DNA of 64,000 nucleotides from Heliocidaris tuberculata (GCA_025618425.1 CM046841.1:10116654-10180653); one strand, 5' to 3'; numbered from the stretch's first letter, positions 1 to 12,810 are shown. Program-made: numbers and translations. The notes: a model not told the origin generated them from the sequence alone.

Positions 1-334
1 TTTCAATGAAATTCATGGATATCTTCATACCACCAGCTTTGTCTCTGATTTGTTTTTTGTTTTTTTTTTTCTTTTGGTGAAAGTTTGAAAAAAACAATAA
101 AAAATGACAATTTTTCAAAGTTATATCACTTAACTGGATTTGAATATGGCAGCCCATGATGAAAATTATGTAAAGTTGATGACATCATTAGATTCAAATG
201 ACATTTATTGTGCTCAATTTATTGCCCTCAACCATGCTTAGGTTAGCATTTTTAGCCAAAATATGTCAAAAATAAGAATATGTCCAAATATGGTAGTTAG
301 GGCCCAGACCCCCCCCCCCCCCCCTCCCAACTAT

Positions 335-957
335 AATTTTTAAATTTTCTTCTTTGATTATCAAGACAATACATTCCAATGAGCCCCCAACCACACTCAG
401 ATATTCATTTTTAACAAAGTTATTCATTTGTTCCTATATTTGCCAATCTGGGTGCACTGTGTATTGGTATACGTTGGTGTGACATTATGCGTCCCTGCAA
501 AATTACCGGTAGGAACAGGCTACTCTGAAGCAACTCTGCAGTGGGCGGGGGACCATTGACTCCATTCACAGTCGCAGGTTGTACCGTCTACTGTCATTAT
601 GGTAGCAAACAGCTTAGGCAATATGCTAACTTGACCTGAAAAAACGATGGAACAATATTGAGAACATTGCCCTCACAGACTAGCCTAGTTAAAACAAACA
701 AACAAAAAAAGTGACTGTGAATGGAGTCAATGGTCCCCCGCCCACTGCAGAGTTGCTTCAGAGTAGCCTGTACCCACCAGTAATTTTGCAGGGACGCATA
801 ATGTCACACCAACGTATACCAATACACAGTGCACCCTGATTGGCAAATATAGGAACAAATGAATAACTTCGTTAATAATGAATATCTGAGTGTGGTTGAG
901 GGCTCATTGGAAGCAGAATTGTATTGTGTTGATAATCAAAGAAGAAAATTTTAAAAA
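335..957. mobile_element. foldback/MITE-like element with ~240-bp inverted arms
   Basis: Left arm 335-573 is the near-perfect reverse complement of right arm 713-957. For example, TCCATTCACAGTC at 561-573 pairs with GACTGTGAATGGA at 713-725, and TTTTCTTCTTTGATTATC pairs with the right end. The spacer of about 140 bases is unrelated. No coding capacity; short ORFs in it are chance. Confidence 0.8.
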
Positions 958-1238
958 TCATACATACCTGGCTTCCTTGGTTGAATTGGACCATCTCAGC
1001 ACAGAAATTCCAGTGCACAATGTCCCATGGTGTGCAAAAATGAAAATGAAGCAGGCCCAGGATTTCGGGAATCCCGCTACATTTCTGAGAAAGGGTTAAT
1101 AGGCGTTTTATTAACCACTGTCCCACATTCAATTTTTCTTTATTTACTTTCTTGAAACCATAATTCAACTTTAAAACTTTAAAAATCTATACATCAAAAA
1201 TTAATCTTGCTTTTTTAATAGGCCTACATGAACAAGAT

Positions 1239-1352
1239 GCACACACACACAACACACATACACACACCCACGCACACGCACACCCACACACACACACACA
1301 CACACACCCACACAAACACCCACACACACCCACCTACACACACAATATACAC
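1239..1352. repeat. (CA)n microsatellite
   Basis: About 114 bases of ACAC with occasional CCC or T interruptions. Confidence 0.95.
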
Positions 1353-2340
1353 ACATATTCCCATTCAAATTTGGACTGAAGCAGGTCTTGTCCATTTTTT
1401 TTTATCAGGGTCTAGTATGGAGACTAACTAGTGTGGAGTAAAATATGGATTTTAGGGGCAATTTTCAATCAAATGAAATAAAATGAAGAAGGGGTTATTT
1501 CCTATTTTTTAAACTGACTCATTTTATATTACAAATGAATAAAATGAAGACTTAAAAGTCTTCATTTGAATAGTTTACAAGATAAAGCATATTATTATTC
1601 AAACATTTGCAACACCAAATCATATGTGTGGGACTGAAATGTTAACAGCAATTGTTAACTACACTGATAGAAAATCAGAAAAAAACAGCATTACACAAAA
1701 CATCATTTTTTTTAAAGTAAGTGTAGTATATACTTACAGATTTTGTTAATCAGAAGCTTGAAATGGAGAGTATACATTCTAAAACAATATCCACAATTAA
1801 GGTTCATTGGGGTTCATTGTTCACAGTTACAGCAAGACCAGGAAACTTTTGACCAATCAGATGTTGTGCTAGTCTATGACTTCAGACAGTTTGCACATTG
1901 AGTGGCAGTGATTTTAAAAAAGTGAATTTTGGGCTGTAAAAATTGTTCCCGTCATTTTTGAAAGGTACATAGGAGCTTATTTTCCTTCAAAATGGTTTAG
2001 AATGCCAAATCCACTGAGAAAAAAAGGTTCAGAGAGGTTGGTCACGGAACCTCCCAAAATGACTCTACTATAAAAACGGGTCTCGAGACCTACAACACTG
2101 CCCTAATACATGGTCAGTAGACATGCACCATGTAATGTAATCAATTACACATCTGTATTGGTTGTTTTATGTTACAGATTCGAAGCTGAAGTTGTATCCT
2201 AGACTCCTAGTACATATGTACGTCACACATCACTGAACTTACACCCTGTGGACAAGGACAGACACACTTCCAGCCTGAACTCAGATGCAGCTTGCCACTG
2301 TGCTGCTGGCAGCACAGGTCAATAGCGCCCCCATGTGTTC

Positions 2341-2508
2341 ATGAGCTGCTGCGCCGGGTGCTCTATGTTCAAGAGGCGACGTGACGGCGGGGCCAGCAAT
2401 CACCAGGCGGTGTCTGCGGACCAGAATGCAGCGCCTCTTCGCCGCTCCTCCGCGAAGCAAGAGGAGTCCTACACTCACCCCAGCACCAATAACTCGGCCC
2501 AAGTTCGG
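2341..2508 (+). CDS. ITGB1BP1: ITGB1BP1/ICAP-1 exon 1 (N-terminus)
   Basis: First coding exon of an integrin beta-1-binding protein 1 (ICAP-1) orthologue, a cytoplasmic and nuclear PTB adaptor that binds the NPxY motif of integrin beta-1 tails and the KRIT1 N-terminus, restraining integrin activation. Two in-frame starts exist: ATG 2341 (255 aa in total) and ATG 2365 (247 aa). The second gives MFKRRR, matching the human N-terminus MFRKGKKR (polybasic, nuclear-localisation type), so I prefer 2365. Both contexts are weak. An out-of-frame ATG at 2333 makes a three-codon uORF overlapping the first start. The exon is rich in Ser, Asn and Gln, as in the human phospho-regulated N-terminal tail, and contains RRSS, a basophilic-kinase-type site. 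It ends in phase 0 at CGG|GTGAGT. The transcription start is not determined; an acceptor-like TTACAG at 2171-2176 could begin this exon. Human ICAP-1 is 200 aa; the extra length is mainly exon 2. Confidence 0.85.
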
Positions 2509-3120
2509 GTGAGTAGCAGCTGCAGCAGCGTCCAAAAATGGCTCACACCAAAATAGCCTGCACACTTTCCTTACTTAAAGCCCTGTTCATGCATGGCTTG
2601 GTTAACTACATGGAGGCTGTGAGAGGGGGGGGGGGGGGGGGGGTTTGTGTCTTGACACCTACATTGTACATTGTAATAACAAAATTAAAGCTGTCAAGTT
2701 GGCCATTGAATTTCATATTTCACGAAAAATATGCATCACAGAGCACTACATGTATGTATCTGTCATTTTTTTTTTTTATATTGTCCAACATAAATGTACA
2801 TTTTAAGCAATTTGTTAAATAATATTGCATGCATACTTCATATTGCTGTTGGAAACCATCAGTCCGGATTTATAACCAACCTACATGTACATGTATCTGG
2901 ACACTACATGAACATGTACATGTTGGTGTATACCTATAAAGACAAGCGTGGCAAAATAAAAATCATTGTCAATGAATAGCAAGTGTGGAAAAAAAAAGGG
3001 GTCACTGCATGCACCGATGAAGCCTAAGCATACCAACTTATCTACTTTAAGGTACTGAAATGTGAAGCCTGCTATGCTTACATGCATGTCATTATTTGCT
3101 GAAGCCCAAATGTTTGGCTA

Positions 3121-3540
3121 TTAACCCTTTCGAGACAATTGACCATATTTTGTCGTTTGGCTCAATAACTTTTGATTCAGAGCTCTAAAACATATATGCA
3201 GGAGTAGAAAGAGTGAAAATTTCTGCACACACTATATCCATTTCTGTTGCATGACCATATTGTGTTTGATGCCAGGAATTTTAGAAACAAGAATAAGCTC
3301 TAAAATCCTTAAATTGGCAATGCATTGAGAGGTTCAAAATCATTGTTTTTTTAAATCAAAATTGGTGATTTTTTTTCAACTTTTTGACAAAATTCCTAAC
3401 CATGTACATGTATATTGTTTTCAAAGACAATACACATTATTAGAACCATATAGCACAAAAAGAAAAATATTATTTTGCCAATTTGAAGAACAAAATGTGA
3501 TCAATTTAGCCCTTAAATAATTGCTGTCCTGAAAGGATAA
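3121..3540 (+). mobile_element. TTAA-flanked MITE, family M1 copy 1
   Basis: About 420-bp element that recurs at 38346-38760 and 41430-41845. Ends are TTAA|CCCTTTCGAGA and GAAAGGG|TTAA (right end mutated to GAAAGGATAA here). TTAA target sites and CCC-starting TIRs are typical of piggyBac-type elements, so a piggyBac-derived MITE is the likely origin. Non-coding. Confidence 0.75.
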
Positions 3541-4166
3541 CTGCCAGATACTAGTGTGAAAGAGGCTGAATGCTGACTCTTATTTGATCAGTACTCATTA
3601 AAGCCACTTATTTTATACTGAACGCTGCCAATGAGTCATGACCAGAGTCATAGGCTGTCGGCCACATTGCACTCTGGTGCTACGTAACCCATAGTAATTA
3701 TATCCGGTTCAACTTTGAACATGTATGTACATGTACACTTATGTTCACACAACAATGAAAAAACAGCACCTTCTATGCAATTAAAGGGAGCCACTGCTCG
3801 ATATCCATGTACGTTCAATTTCATTCGCTTGCCCCTATTGCAAGGCCATGCATAGCAACAATCTTGGAGCAGCAAACAAAATGGCCGTCGAGGGTGGGGT
3901 AGCTTGTCAGCTGGGTTGTTCAGTTCGTCTTTCTTCGGTTGAATATTTTTCCCCTAGCAAGGTCGTCCATATCACTGCAATTGCATGCTCGTTTACTGAA
4001 GATGTATTCGCAATATTACCCGAGCCGGGCCAGGCTCCAAAACACCACGATTGGCCACTTTTCGGTCCCTTTATTAAAGACGTCCTCAGGTGCAATCATT
4101 CAATCACAGTCCTGTCCTTTAATACCGACATTTATTTCTGCAGAAAATTTTATACATGTACATGTA

Positions 4167-4440
4167 GGGCAATCTAACTTACCAACAGGTTGAATTGGAT
4201 GATAACAGAAAATTAGAAAATCTTATCAATTAGTGAAAGTTTGAACAAAATTGGACAAACAATATAAGAAATTTATGAATTTGGGAAATTTATAGGGCAG
4301 TCCAACCTTTGTAATAGGTTGAATTGGATTAAAACCAAATTTCAGAGAAAAAGATTTGGTGAAAAGTTTGAATGAAATGGGACACACTATAATATGAAAG
4401 TTATGAATTTTGGACAGTTGTAGTCACTATGTACACTGTA
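4167..4440 (+). repeat. fragments of the TTAA/AGGGCAATCC MITE family (M2)
   Basis: Two partial stretches beginning AGGGCAATC/AGGGCAGTCC, then 'GTGAAAGTTTGAA' and 'AAGTTATGAATTTT' in the same order as in the full copies at 12065-12675 and 18567-19151. Confidence 0.5.
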
Positions 4441-4589
4441 CATGTACTGTACCGAGAGACATGTAGCGTAGTATTCTCGAAAACTGCCTAACTTATCCTG
4501 GTTCCAGCAGGCAGTGGGTTAAACCAGGTTAGCTTGGGTTTCTTTTGAGAATATACAGGCCATTGAGATGTTCGTTATTTGAAAAACAA

Positions 4590-4800
4590 TGGTCCGAATT
4601 CACAAAGGAGGTTTAGTTTAAACCATGGTTTAAACCCCCTCCTGGGGTTTTTAAGCGTACGTGCGCACGGAATCCGATGCAATCATATTTTTTCTTTGAG
4701 CGCGCGCATGGGCAATGTGCGCTTATTTACGCTTATTTTAGTACGCTTACGGAGGTTTAAACCTTGCCATGGTTTAAACCTCCTTTGTGAATTCGGGCCA
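4590..4800. mobile_element. short MITE with ~45-bp TIRs
   Basis: TGGTCCGAATTCACAAAGGA at the left and its reverse complement (TCCTTTGTGAATTCGGGCCA) at the right end. Each continues into a GGTTTAAACC-rich arm around a GC-rich centre. 211 bp, non-coding. Confidence 0.8.
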
Positions 4801-5746
4801 AGGTGTACAGTATGCAGTGGATTGAGGTAATCAAAGTAGTGAGAGAGAATGCACACAAAAAGAACATGAAGGTCACCAGCTGGCTGTAGATTGTAACTTT
4901 TATCAAAATAGGGTCGAAGAACAAAGGACTTAGGAATACATTTATATTCTCAAAGAAATGGGCTATGCTTAAAGTTATGCCTCAGTGCCCTCAAAAGAGA
5001 TTCTTCCACCCCCCCCCAGCCTCAAATTAATTTTTTTCCCATGAGGGCCATTTTTCAAATTTACCCCCCAAAAAGAGCCCCCGTCACTTTTCTCACGGGG
5101 GCTCTTTTTGTGATGACAGGGGCTACTTTTTGTGATGGATTTTTTTCATTGATTTAGCAGATATCCTGTGGTGAATACAGTCTTACAATCATTTAACGAT
5201 TCCTTACCACTTTGCTTAATCTTAAAGGTTATCTGTACTATCTAGCAATTATTTTTGTAATATAATATTCTGAATGCTTCAAACAAGTTTCAATAATGTA
5301 TGATTTATGCATGCATACTAGGCCTGAGTCATCATGGGTTTTTCCAAACCCGGGTTTGACTCGAAAATTTCGGGCGGGGACCGGGTACCCGAACGGGAAT
5401 TCCCTACAACAGAAAATGTGAGTGTATGTACATGTAGTGACGGGAGTCAACAGTCAAGGTAAAATTGCTAAACTAAAATGCAGCATAGAGGACAGTTACT
5501 GAATCCAAATCGATAAAACAATGCTTTTCCCAAGAGAAATAACATTTCGGAATAAAAATAAAACATTAAGAAATACAGCCAAAGGTCTCTTTGTTACCTA
5601 AAATTGAGGGCTGAAAGAGGAAATCAAGCTTCGTGGTACCGTACACGTTCAGAAATGAATTCCGAATGTGAGTCACCTGTGCCCAGTGCGCACGAATACA
5701 GCCCTAGACCGTAATACACACAAACGAGGGTCGAATATAACTGATG

Positions 5747-6259
5747 TGATCGGATCAAAGTAAGCTTGAAAACAACTAAAAATACCACGTAAGCGACAAC
5801 AAAAATACAAAATTACCGTAAAATAATTTTTTCCTTTGGCAAAAAACAGTATGGGTATCTATAATATTTCATAGAAAAAAAGATGTTGGAGGATTGCGAG
5901 TGCACTTCATATCGAGATTAGGCAGCCATATTTGACATTGTTCTGCTTAGCAAGACCGCAGATGGCAGCAGAGAGGAAAATAAATGTGGGCACTAGATCA
6001 GGTGATGGGCCACAACTGTTCCTCTCTGCTGCCATCTGCGGCCTTGCTACGCAGAACAGTGTCAAATATGGCTGCCTAATCTCGATATGAAGTGCACTCT
6101 TAATCCTCCACCATCTTTTTTTCTTTGAGATATTATTATGGATACCCATACTATTTTTTGCCAAAGAAAAGAATTGTTTTAAGGTAATTTTGTATTTTTG
6201 TTGTCGCTTACGTGGTATTTTTGGTTGTTTTTAAGCTTACTTTTGGCATGATCCGATCA
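5747..6259. mobile_element. 513-bp near-perfect hairpin element
   Basis: Left arm (5747-5985) and right arm (about 6010-6259) are reverse complements over about 230 bases, from TGATCGGATCAAAGTAAGC at the left end to GCTTACTTTTGGCATGATC and the final CGATCA at the right. The central loop is only about 25-45 bases. A foldback or palindromic MITE; no coding sequence. Confidence 0.85.
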
Positions 6260-6449
6260 TTGAAATAACACTGCACAGCACATATACATGTACTAGCACC
6301 TGCATGCACAGCACACAGCTACAGTGTGTTCTTTCAATGATCGTCGTCGTCGTACCACGTCCTCAAGAACTAGTTTGATTTGTTTGTCTGATTATTTTGC
6401 TTCCATTTAAACCCAAGTAATTATTGGATTAGACTTCCTGAACACTTCA

Positions 6450-6600
6450 GATGTTTCTCGTCATATTTTTGTATTAGGGTATTTTGAAGAGATATCATTT
6501 TCAGGGGACATTTCTACTACAATGTTCTTTCCATATGATATAAAAAGAATGAGAAAGCCCACAAATTATTTTTCACCTTTCCCACAACTCAAACTTCATG
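6450..6600 (+). repeat. partial copy of dispersed repeat M4
   Basis: Shares 'TTTTCAGGGGACATTTCTACTA', split here as TTTTCAGGGGACATTT and CTACTA, and 'TTTTTCACCTTTCCCA' with the fuller copies at 11225-11590, 15975-16340 and 16820-17190. Confidence 0.55.
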
Positions 6601-6639
6601 GTCCACAGACCCTCTTTGGCCTTTACCCAAACCCACTCC

Positions 6640-6865
6640 AATAGACCTGTTCACAAAGTTATTCAAATTTATGGATGTTTCTTTCCTGAGGACCTACATG
6701 TAGTAACGAGGTATTCCATTAACCTGTTATTAATGAATGAACTACAATACTTGGAATCCAGTTTGCATACATTACTTGTTGCTATGTCTGATAAGCCTGT
6801 GACAAGCTTTCACGTTGTTTTAAAAGTATACATAAAATTTGAATATATTTGTGAACAAGTCTATT
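6640..6865 (+). mobile_element. MITE family M3, divergent copy
   Basis: Starts AATAGACCTGTTCACAAA and ends with its inverted form TTTGTGAACAAGTCTATT. The interior (ATTTATGGATGTTTCTTTCC and the rest) matches the copies at 7165-7402 and 39812-40050. Confidence 0.75.
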
Positions 6866-7164
6866 TTGGTACATACATGTATGATGACCATGCTGATGAA
6901 ATTAAATAGAAAGCATTCACTTCCACTTCCCATACAAAATATTTTTCATTTATGAAAAGCTGGTCATTGGCAATAATCACCTTGTTCTGATTGTTATCAA
7001 GGATAGACTTTAGCCTGTTGACTTCTGAATTCTTGAACTCCAACAGGCTTAATACAGGAGCCACCTGGTTCCTGTAGTCTATGGGTTAATTAGCTATCAG
7101 TCCTCTTTTTATTCAGTTTTGAATTTAATCAAAACAGTAATATCCCTGGGCAGGGTATTATTCT

Positions 7165-7402
7165 AATAGACCGGTTTACTAAGTTATTCAAATTTATGGA
7201 TGTTTCTTTCCGGAGGACCTAGTGACCAGGTATTCCACCAACCTGTTATTAATAAATGGACTACAATACTAGGAATCCAGTTTGCATACATTACTTGTTG
7301 CTATGTCGGGCAAGCATCGGGCAAGCTTTCAGGTTGTCAAGAACAACCTTTGTTTAAAAAGCATGCATAAAATTTGAATATATGTTAGTAAACCGGCCTA
7401 TT
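7165..7402 (+). mobile_element. MITE family M3, copy 2
   Basis: 238 bp. TIRs AATAGACCGGTTTACTAA and TTAGTAAACCGGCCTATT. Nearly identical to the copy 32 kb downstream, so transposition of this family is relatively recent. Non-coding. Confidence 0.85.
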
Positions 7403-7515
7403 GCCCAGTCTTTCGGAGGAGACTTTAAGCCGTTGGTCCCGTGTCTGGAGAGGGCTCACCACAAGCATGTTAAAGAACCTGCTTCATTTTTCGAAAAAGA
7501 GCAGGGAGTAATCCC
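7403..7515 (+). repeat. SINE-tail-like fragment
   Basis: Contains TCGGAGGAGACTTTAAGCCG, a GTTGGTCCCGTGT block and ATGTTAAAGAACC, an arrangement seen in 3' bodies of invertebrate tRNA-derived SINEs. No tRNA head is present. From memory of family structure only. Confidence 0.4.
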
Positions 7516-9389
7516 GATGAAGTAGTTTAAAACATCAGCTGATGATTTATTGTAATATACATGTACGTTTCATATAATTTACATGTACATGTAAGACTTG
7601 ATCTACAATGTAGGTTTTCGTTAATTGAATAATTTTTATGATGAAATTATAAAGCTCATGTTAAGACACATCATTTGACACTTAAATGACACTAATGTTT
7701 TGGTAGTGTCATTAATTTAAACCATCCATCCATCTTCATAGCTACTTGTGTACCATACCCATTATGTGGCAAAGAATAATTTTCATGGTGTCAGTCGGAA
7801 AACTTTGTTTGTGAAATTTAGGTCAAGTCATGATTTCTGCTCCACTCTTGAGACCAGAATCTGTCTTTTAGGTCAGTTGACAAGGTTTGTGGTTTCATAA
7901 ATCAACGCCGCCGTGGCTCCAGCCAATGATTTGTGTTTTCGTGGTGGGAAATCTTACACTGGATTCGGCTTCATCTGTATACAGTACATGTAGCTGTAAA
8001 CTGTGACACATCAACCAAGGAGCTTCCCTTGCATCAAATGACTGCCTCAAGGGGCTATTTCCTAGAATTTCTTTAAAACGATGAATGAAAATTTCTAGAT
8101 ACACAAAATTGTTTCTTGATTTGAATAGATATTTGATTTCTTTTTAATTTCATTAGACCTACAATGTACGTATAGCTTTGAAAAATATAAGTTTGAAATT
8201 CAAGCTCACACATCTTATTCAAGATGGGGGTAGGGGACTGGGGTGGAGGTAGAGGTGCCAATTTACCTACCCCACCCCCCCCCCCCCCCCTTCAAGATCA
8301 TAGCCACAGAATTCCCCCTCCTTTGAACTCCTTGAATATTTGTCAAAGTTAGCGTGTTTTAAAGGCGCCTCTCCAAGACGTTAAGTTTCACAATACATGT
8401 GGTCGTCTTGGATCTAATGCCCCTAGGAAGCTAAGGAAATCAACGTCGGCGATGGTTTCCAGTCCATAATTCAGCTCTCGATCCAACCATTTCCTATTGC
8501 CAGGTTAGGTAATTAGTTGTGGTCAGATCATCAGTTACTGCAGGACTTTACTTGATACATCTGATACTCTTCAGATGGTTTGCAGATCTATATTTCTTTC
8601 TAAAACTTTGGAAGTTGTTTCTTCCTGTTTCCCTGTATTTCCTCTTATTTCCCAAATGTGATTGTTATTCAGAATTATATGGCGATATACATGTACATGT
8701 AGGACAACTTATCTTAATAATGTTCAGATGAGTGTGTAGCTTTATTGAATTATTGTAGATGTAAAAAAAAAATGTTTTTCTTCTCATTTTTGCCTTCATA
8801 CATGTATGCTAATATTTGCATATTCCCACAGCTGGAAATATACATATGTTTATTAAGTTCCATTCAAATTTGGATGTAAAACAATACAGGACTGATCATG
8901 CAAACCTAAAAGGCACTTGACTTGCACTGTATTTCAAGTAATAAATGATATTGGAGAAATATGATGAAATACAACTCTTGTCAAAGTACAATTCTTTTTC
9001 TAAAAAGGTTGCTTGTGTCTTAAAAATAAAAAATTATGAATGGATTTGAAAACAGTTTTTTGGCAGCTTTCCTAAAGAAGGCTGACATGTTTAAAGGCTG
9101 TATGATGATTTTCCTGCAAGTGGGAAATATTTTTGACTCTTGCAGTTAATTGTTTATTTTTTATCATTGAAACGTCAAATCTACATGTATAATGCTATCC
9201 ATTGGGGGTTTCAACACTTAACACCAGTGAATAAGACTAAGCAAATGTAGAAAGATTAAATATTGTAATAGTTTGTAGCAAACCTACATGAAGTTTGAAA
9301 AGAAGCTATACGACAAGACTACTCTGATTCACCTGTCTTCCAATCGACAGTCCACCCCCCTCCCCCTGCACGCGCGCACACACACACAC

Positions 9390-10900
9390 ACACACACTAC
9401 TCACATACATGTAGCTGAGGCACCTGCTACTCACAGGTTTACCCGAGGTGGAAATTTGAATCGCTGTAAGGGAGTGCTTGGATTTCCTGCAGCCAGCCCC
9501 CTTTGGTCCTAGGGGACTCTGAGGTCTGATTAAAGCCTACCCACCCGGCAGGGAACCCATTAAGTCGATGAACTTGCTGTTTCTTTGTGCCTCTCGCCTC
9601 TCCGTGGATGAGTTGCCAGAGTGACATGTCTATTTACGCTCACTACGTGTTTGATTCATTGGTGACTGATTTCGGGGACTCCTTTCGCGGAGATTACACA
9701 TAGATCATCACTGGTCGGCAAACTTGTGTAGGCTTTAAGATCTAGTTGCATTCACCCACAAAGATGCAGTTCTAGAGCATAATAGCTTGTGTCAAATCAA
9801 AATCAAGTTGCGGTGGGGAGAAAATTGCTTTTGACGATAAGGTTCGTGAGGGGAGACTAGGAGGAACCTGGGCCGCTTTTGGATCCAATGAAGATGGAAT
9901 TTGAACACCTGTTACGAAGAGTTCACCGAGAGGAATCATGTAAGAGAGATTCTGAGGCGATCTGACATCTGTGTTGCCAGGAGCAAGATAGTGAGACAGA
10001 GGGAAAAGGAAAGTGCAGGTCTTTCCAAGTCTCCAAAAGATTTTTACTTGTCTTGTGATGTCATCAGGGTTTGAAACCGAGAGTAGATATGTATCCAGGA
10101 GGCGTGCTGCTGGGATAATGACCACTATTAAAGGCGATCATGGAATGCCACCTTGCTTCAAATTGTTAAGCGATTTTAAGCTGCAGTAGTGTTTTGCTGC
10201 TGCTCACAGGTGTTTAGTCTTCTGAGTGTTGACTTCAGCAGACCATGGTAGACAAGGTCTAGGCATGATCCAGGATACACCCTTCTCCTCATTACCTAGC
10301 AGCTCCTAGAGACAATTCATTTTGATTCTTGCTGGTCAGCATCTGCAGATACTGGACAAGTCCTAAAGTAACTTTGATTGACGCAATCCAAAGATTCACT
10401 TACTAGATGCTAGTTGTGTGATGATTCATCTAATGATTTGAAAAGGATTGTGAAGAACTTTGACCAAATTGAAAGTTTAGCTGATTAAACACACTTGGCA
10501 ATTCATCAAAGAATTTAAAAGAAGGATCTATTCCAAGTTGAGTTCCTGCTTTTTCGCTCTTTGACATCTCTTCATTTGACAGTGCTTCACAGCTTCACTA
10601 ACCATAAGGATATCTTTGAAACACATACATCATGACTGAACATAGCGACGTCTAAACTTTTGACACCCATGTGGTTTTGAGACTCTATTCAGCTACGAAA
10701 ATACCTCAAGCTCCAACCGCCGTGCCGAGGAAGTGGCTTGGTAGACTTACGAGGAGATTGCACTTGTTATGAAGACGATGTCACAAACATGTGTTGTCGT
10801 GGAGGTGGTTACATTCAACTACAAGGCTGCAGGCGTTGTATTCATGGTCCGACCTAGGGTAAATTTTCTTTAATTTCCGTTTTTTCAACATTCTGTAGGC
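9390..10900. other. unique non-coding stretch in intron 1
   Basis: About 1.5 kb without recognisable repeats after a short CA tract (9376-9397), with balanced base composition and no long ORF. No exon is supported. Its lack of transposon debris in a repeat-rich intron makes it a candidate cis-regulatory interval. Confidence 0.3.
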
Positions 10901-11224
10901 TATATTGTATCTTAAGGCACCTTGTTGACATTAATTAGCACATTATTTGCTTGTAAGTTAACCCCCTTCCCTCTCGGAAAAACCAGAGAAAAAAAGAAAG
11001 AATCAAGTCTGGTTAATGTTTTAACCTGTTGACTACCAAATTCTTTGATTTCCATAGGATTAACACAGGAGCCACACAGTTCCAGTAGCCAATGAGTTAA
11101 GGCAATTTCATCTCGGATCATGGAGATTGTGTTCTCTTTCTTCATCTTATCACAAGGTTCTCCTGTATATGTACATGTAACAGGTCTTTGTTTATTCTAT
11201 GTGTACATCTAGCGTATTAATCAT

Positions 11225-11590
11225 TACAGAGAAAGTTGAGCTGTGGCCATGCAATTATATGTACATTGAAAGAAACTGTCGCAAAGCAATTGGGGAAAGG
11301 TTGATCGTGTATACATACATAAGAATTGGTGTATACTGTGAGGTTTTGGAATCATCAAAATGATAAGAATTCGATCCAATCTCGCTGAATAGCACATGCA
11401 CTGCACACAAAAATGGGAAGCCCAAACACTGCAGCTATTTCTCGTCAAATTTTGAATTTGCGGGCATTTGAAGAGCATTCCTTTTCAGGAGACTTTTTTA
11501 CTATCTGACAAAGTTCTTACAAACTGAAAGGATTGAGAAAGCTCGCAAATTATTTTTCACCTTTCCCAGAACTCATCCTTCTCTTCAGTG
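11225..11590 (+). repeat. dispersed repeat M4, copy 1
   Basis: About 365 bp. Shares with 15975-16340 and 16820-17190 the blocks GAGGTTTTGGAATCATC, AATGATAAGAA, CGCTGAA.AGCACATGCACTG and TTTTTCACCTTTCCCAGAA. No TIRs resolved. Confidence 0.75.
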
Positions 11591-12064
11591 CACTTCACCA
11601 AACTGAACATCACACAATAACAGGTTCTAATTGTCATACAATTCCTACTTCAAATATTTGTCTCTTTTACAATGTGATATGAATATGATACAGGATGTTT
11701 TGAAAGCAACAGCCTTCCCCTTTCACAACGCTGTGCATGCCACAAGCAGGAAAGTTGCACAAATTAATGAGGAGTTCCATTTCAGAGTACTGTATGATGC
11801 TGACGCTATCATTGTCACTGATACTCGCTTGGAATAGAGTCAAGAATAGTTGAATGACTTAACCCCTGTTCAGACTAGCAAAATTCACTGTATACATGTA
11901 GCTATACCAAAGTATAGCTAAATTGTATAGCTGTATAAATTTTAGGATAAGTAAAGTTATTAAAACCTCCAGTAACAAAATGCTGCATAATGAAATGTTA
12001 AATATAATAACATGTTGTATACATGTAGCAAAAGAGAGATTTCAGAGTTGTTTTAACTGAAAAC

Positions 12065-12675
12065 TTAAAGGGAAATCCAACCTTAATAGCAAGTTGCTTT
12101 GAAAGAAAGAGGAAAAATCAGAGAAGCAGATTAGTAAAAGTTTGAACGAAATCGGACAAGCAAGAAGAAAGTTATGAATTTTTGAAAGTTGTAATCACTA
12201 TACATATGGGAATTTCAAATTGGCCGAATAAGTAATGTCACTGTGATGTAGCTGTGGACATCTCCCCCATTTGCTCCAACACACAAAATGACTAAAATGT
12301 CACTTTTTTCAAAATGTATTACTCAGTAGGATCTTTTTCTTTCATGAGGACCTATAACAATATGCTATCTCCAATATATTTTGAGTGTTGCCCCGAGGGT
12401 AAAAGCGCCTCAAAGAAAACAGCAAATTAATGATATTTTTGTGTACGACAAACGGGAGAGTTGTCCACAAAAATGTCACAATCGACTCACCAAATCGCCA
12501 ATTTGAGATTCGCATACATGTAGATGTAGTGATCTCATTTTTCAAACATCCATAACTTTCATAACTTTCTTAGTCCTTGTCCGATTTCTTTCAAACTTTC
12601 ACCATCCGAATTTCTTACTTTCAAGCTTTCACACAAATCATCTTATTTTATTACCAAGGTTGGATTGCCCTTTAA
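12065..12675 (+). mobile_element. TTAA-flanked MITE, family M2 copy 1
   Basis: 611 bp. TTAA|AGGGAAATCCAACCTT at left and AAGGTTGGATTGCCCT|TTAA at right. An inverted copy of about the same length lies at 18567-19151. TTAA target plus AGGG ends fit Kolobok- or piggyBac-type elements. The internal ORF-like stretch (12342-12545 on the minus strand) recurs in the other copy because the element is repeated, not because it codes. Confidence 0.75.
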
Positions 12676-12774
12676 GGAAGAATAAGGGCAAATTTCTAGT
12701 GTAATTGTGTCGTACAAAAATTGTACTGGTGGAAAGGGCTTATCCTGAGTATATTATGCGTACTAATATACGGG

Positions 12775-12810
12775 TACATGTACATCTACATGTACATGTA
12801 CATGTATGAC
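12775..12810. repeat. (ACATGT)n palindromic microsatellite
   Basis: One of the longest runs of the self-complementary TACATGTACATGTA motif. Shorter runs occur throughout the window (for example 2880-2920, 3718-3735, 7558-7592, 13560). Confidence 0.8.

Larger units (their letters stand above)
1..2340. other. upstream region of ITGB1BP1, repeats only
   Basis: No coding exon recognised. Holds a C17 tract near 310, the hairpin element at 335-957, a CA microsatellite at 1239-1352 and AT-rich sequence. A TATAAAA at 2069-2075 lies about 270 bases before the preferred start codon and could be a core promoter element, but nothing else supports this. Confidence 0.4.

Noticed and set aside
3848..4177. 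109-codon plus-strand frame
   Set aside because: No recognised domain, ends in an ACATGT run; weak.
9772..10125. 117-codon minus-strand frame in intron 1
   Set aside because: No motif, no start context, no splice signals at sensible places; chance length for this composition.
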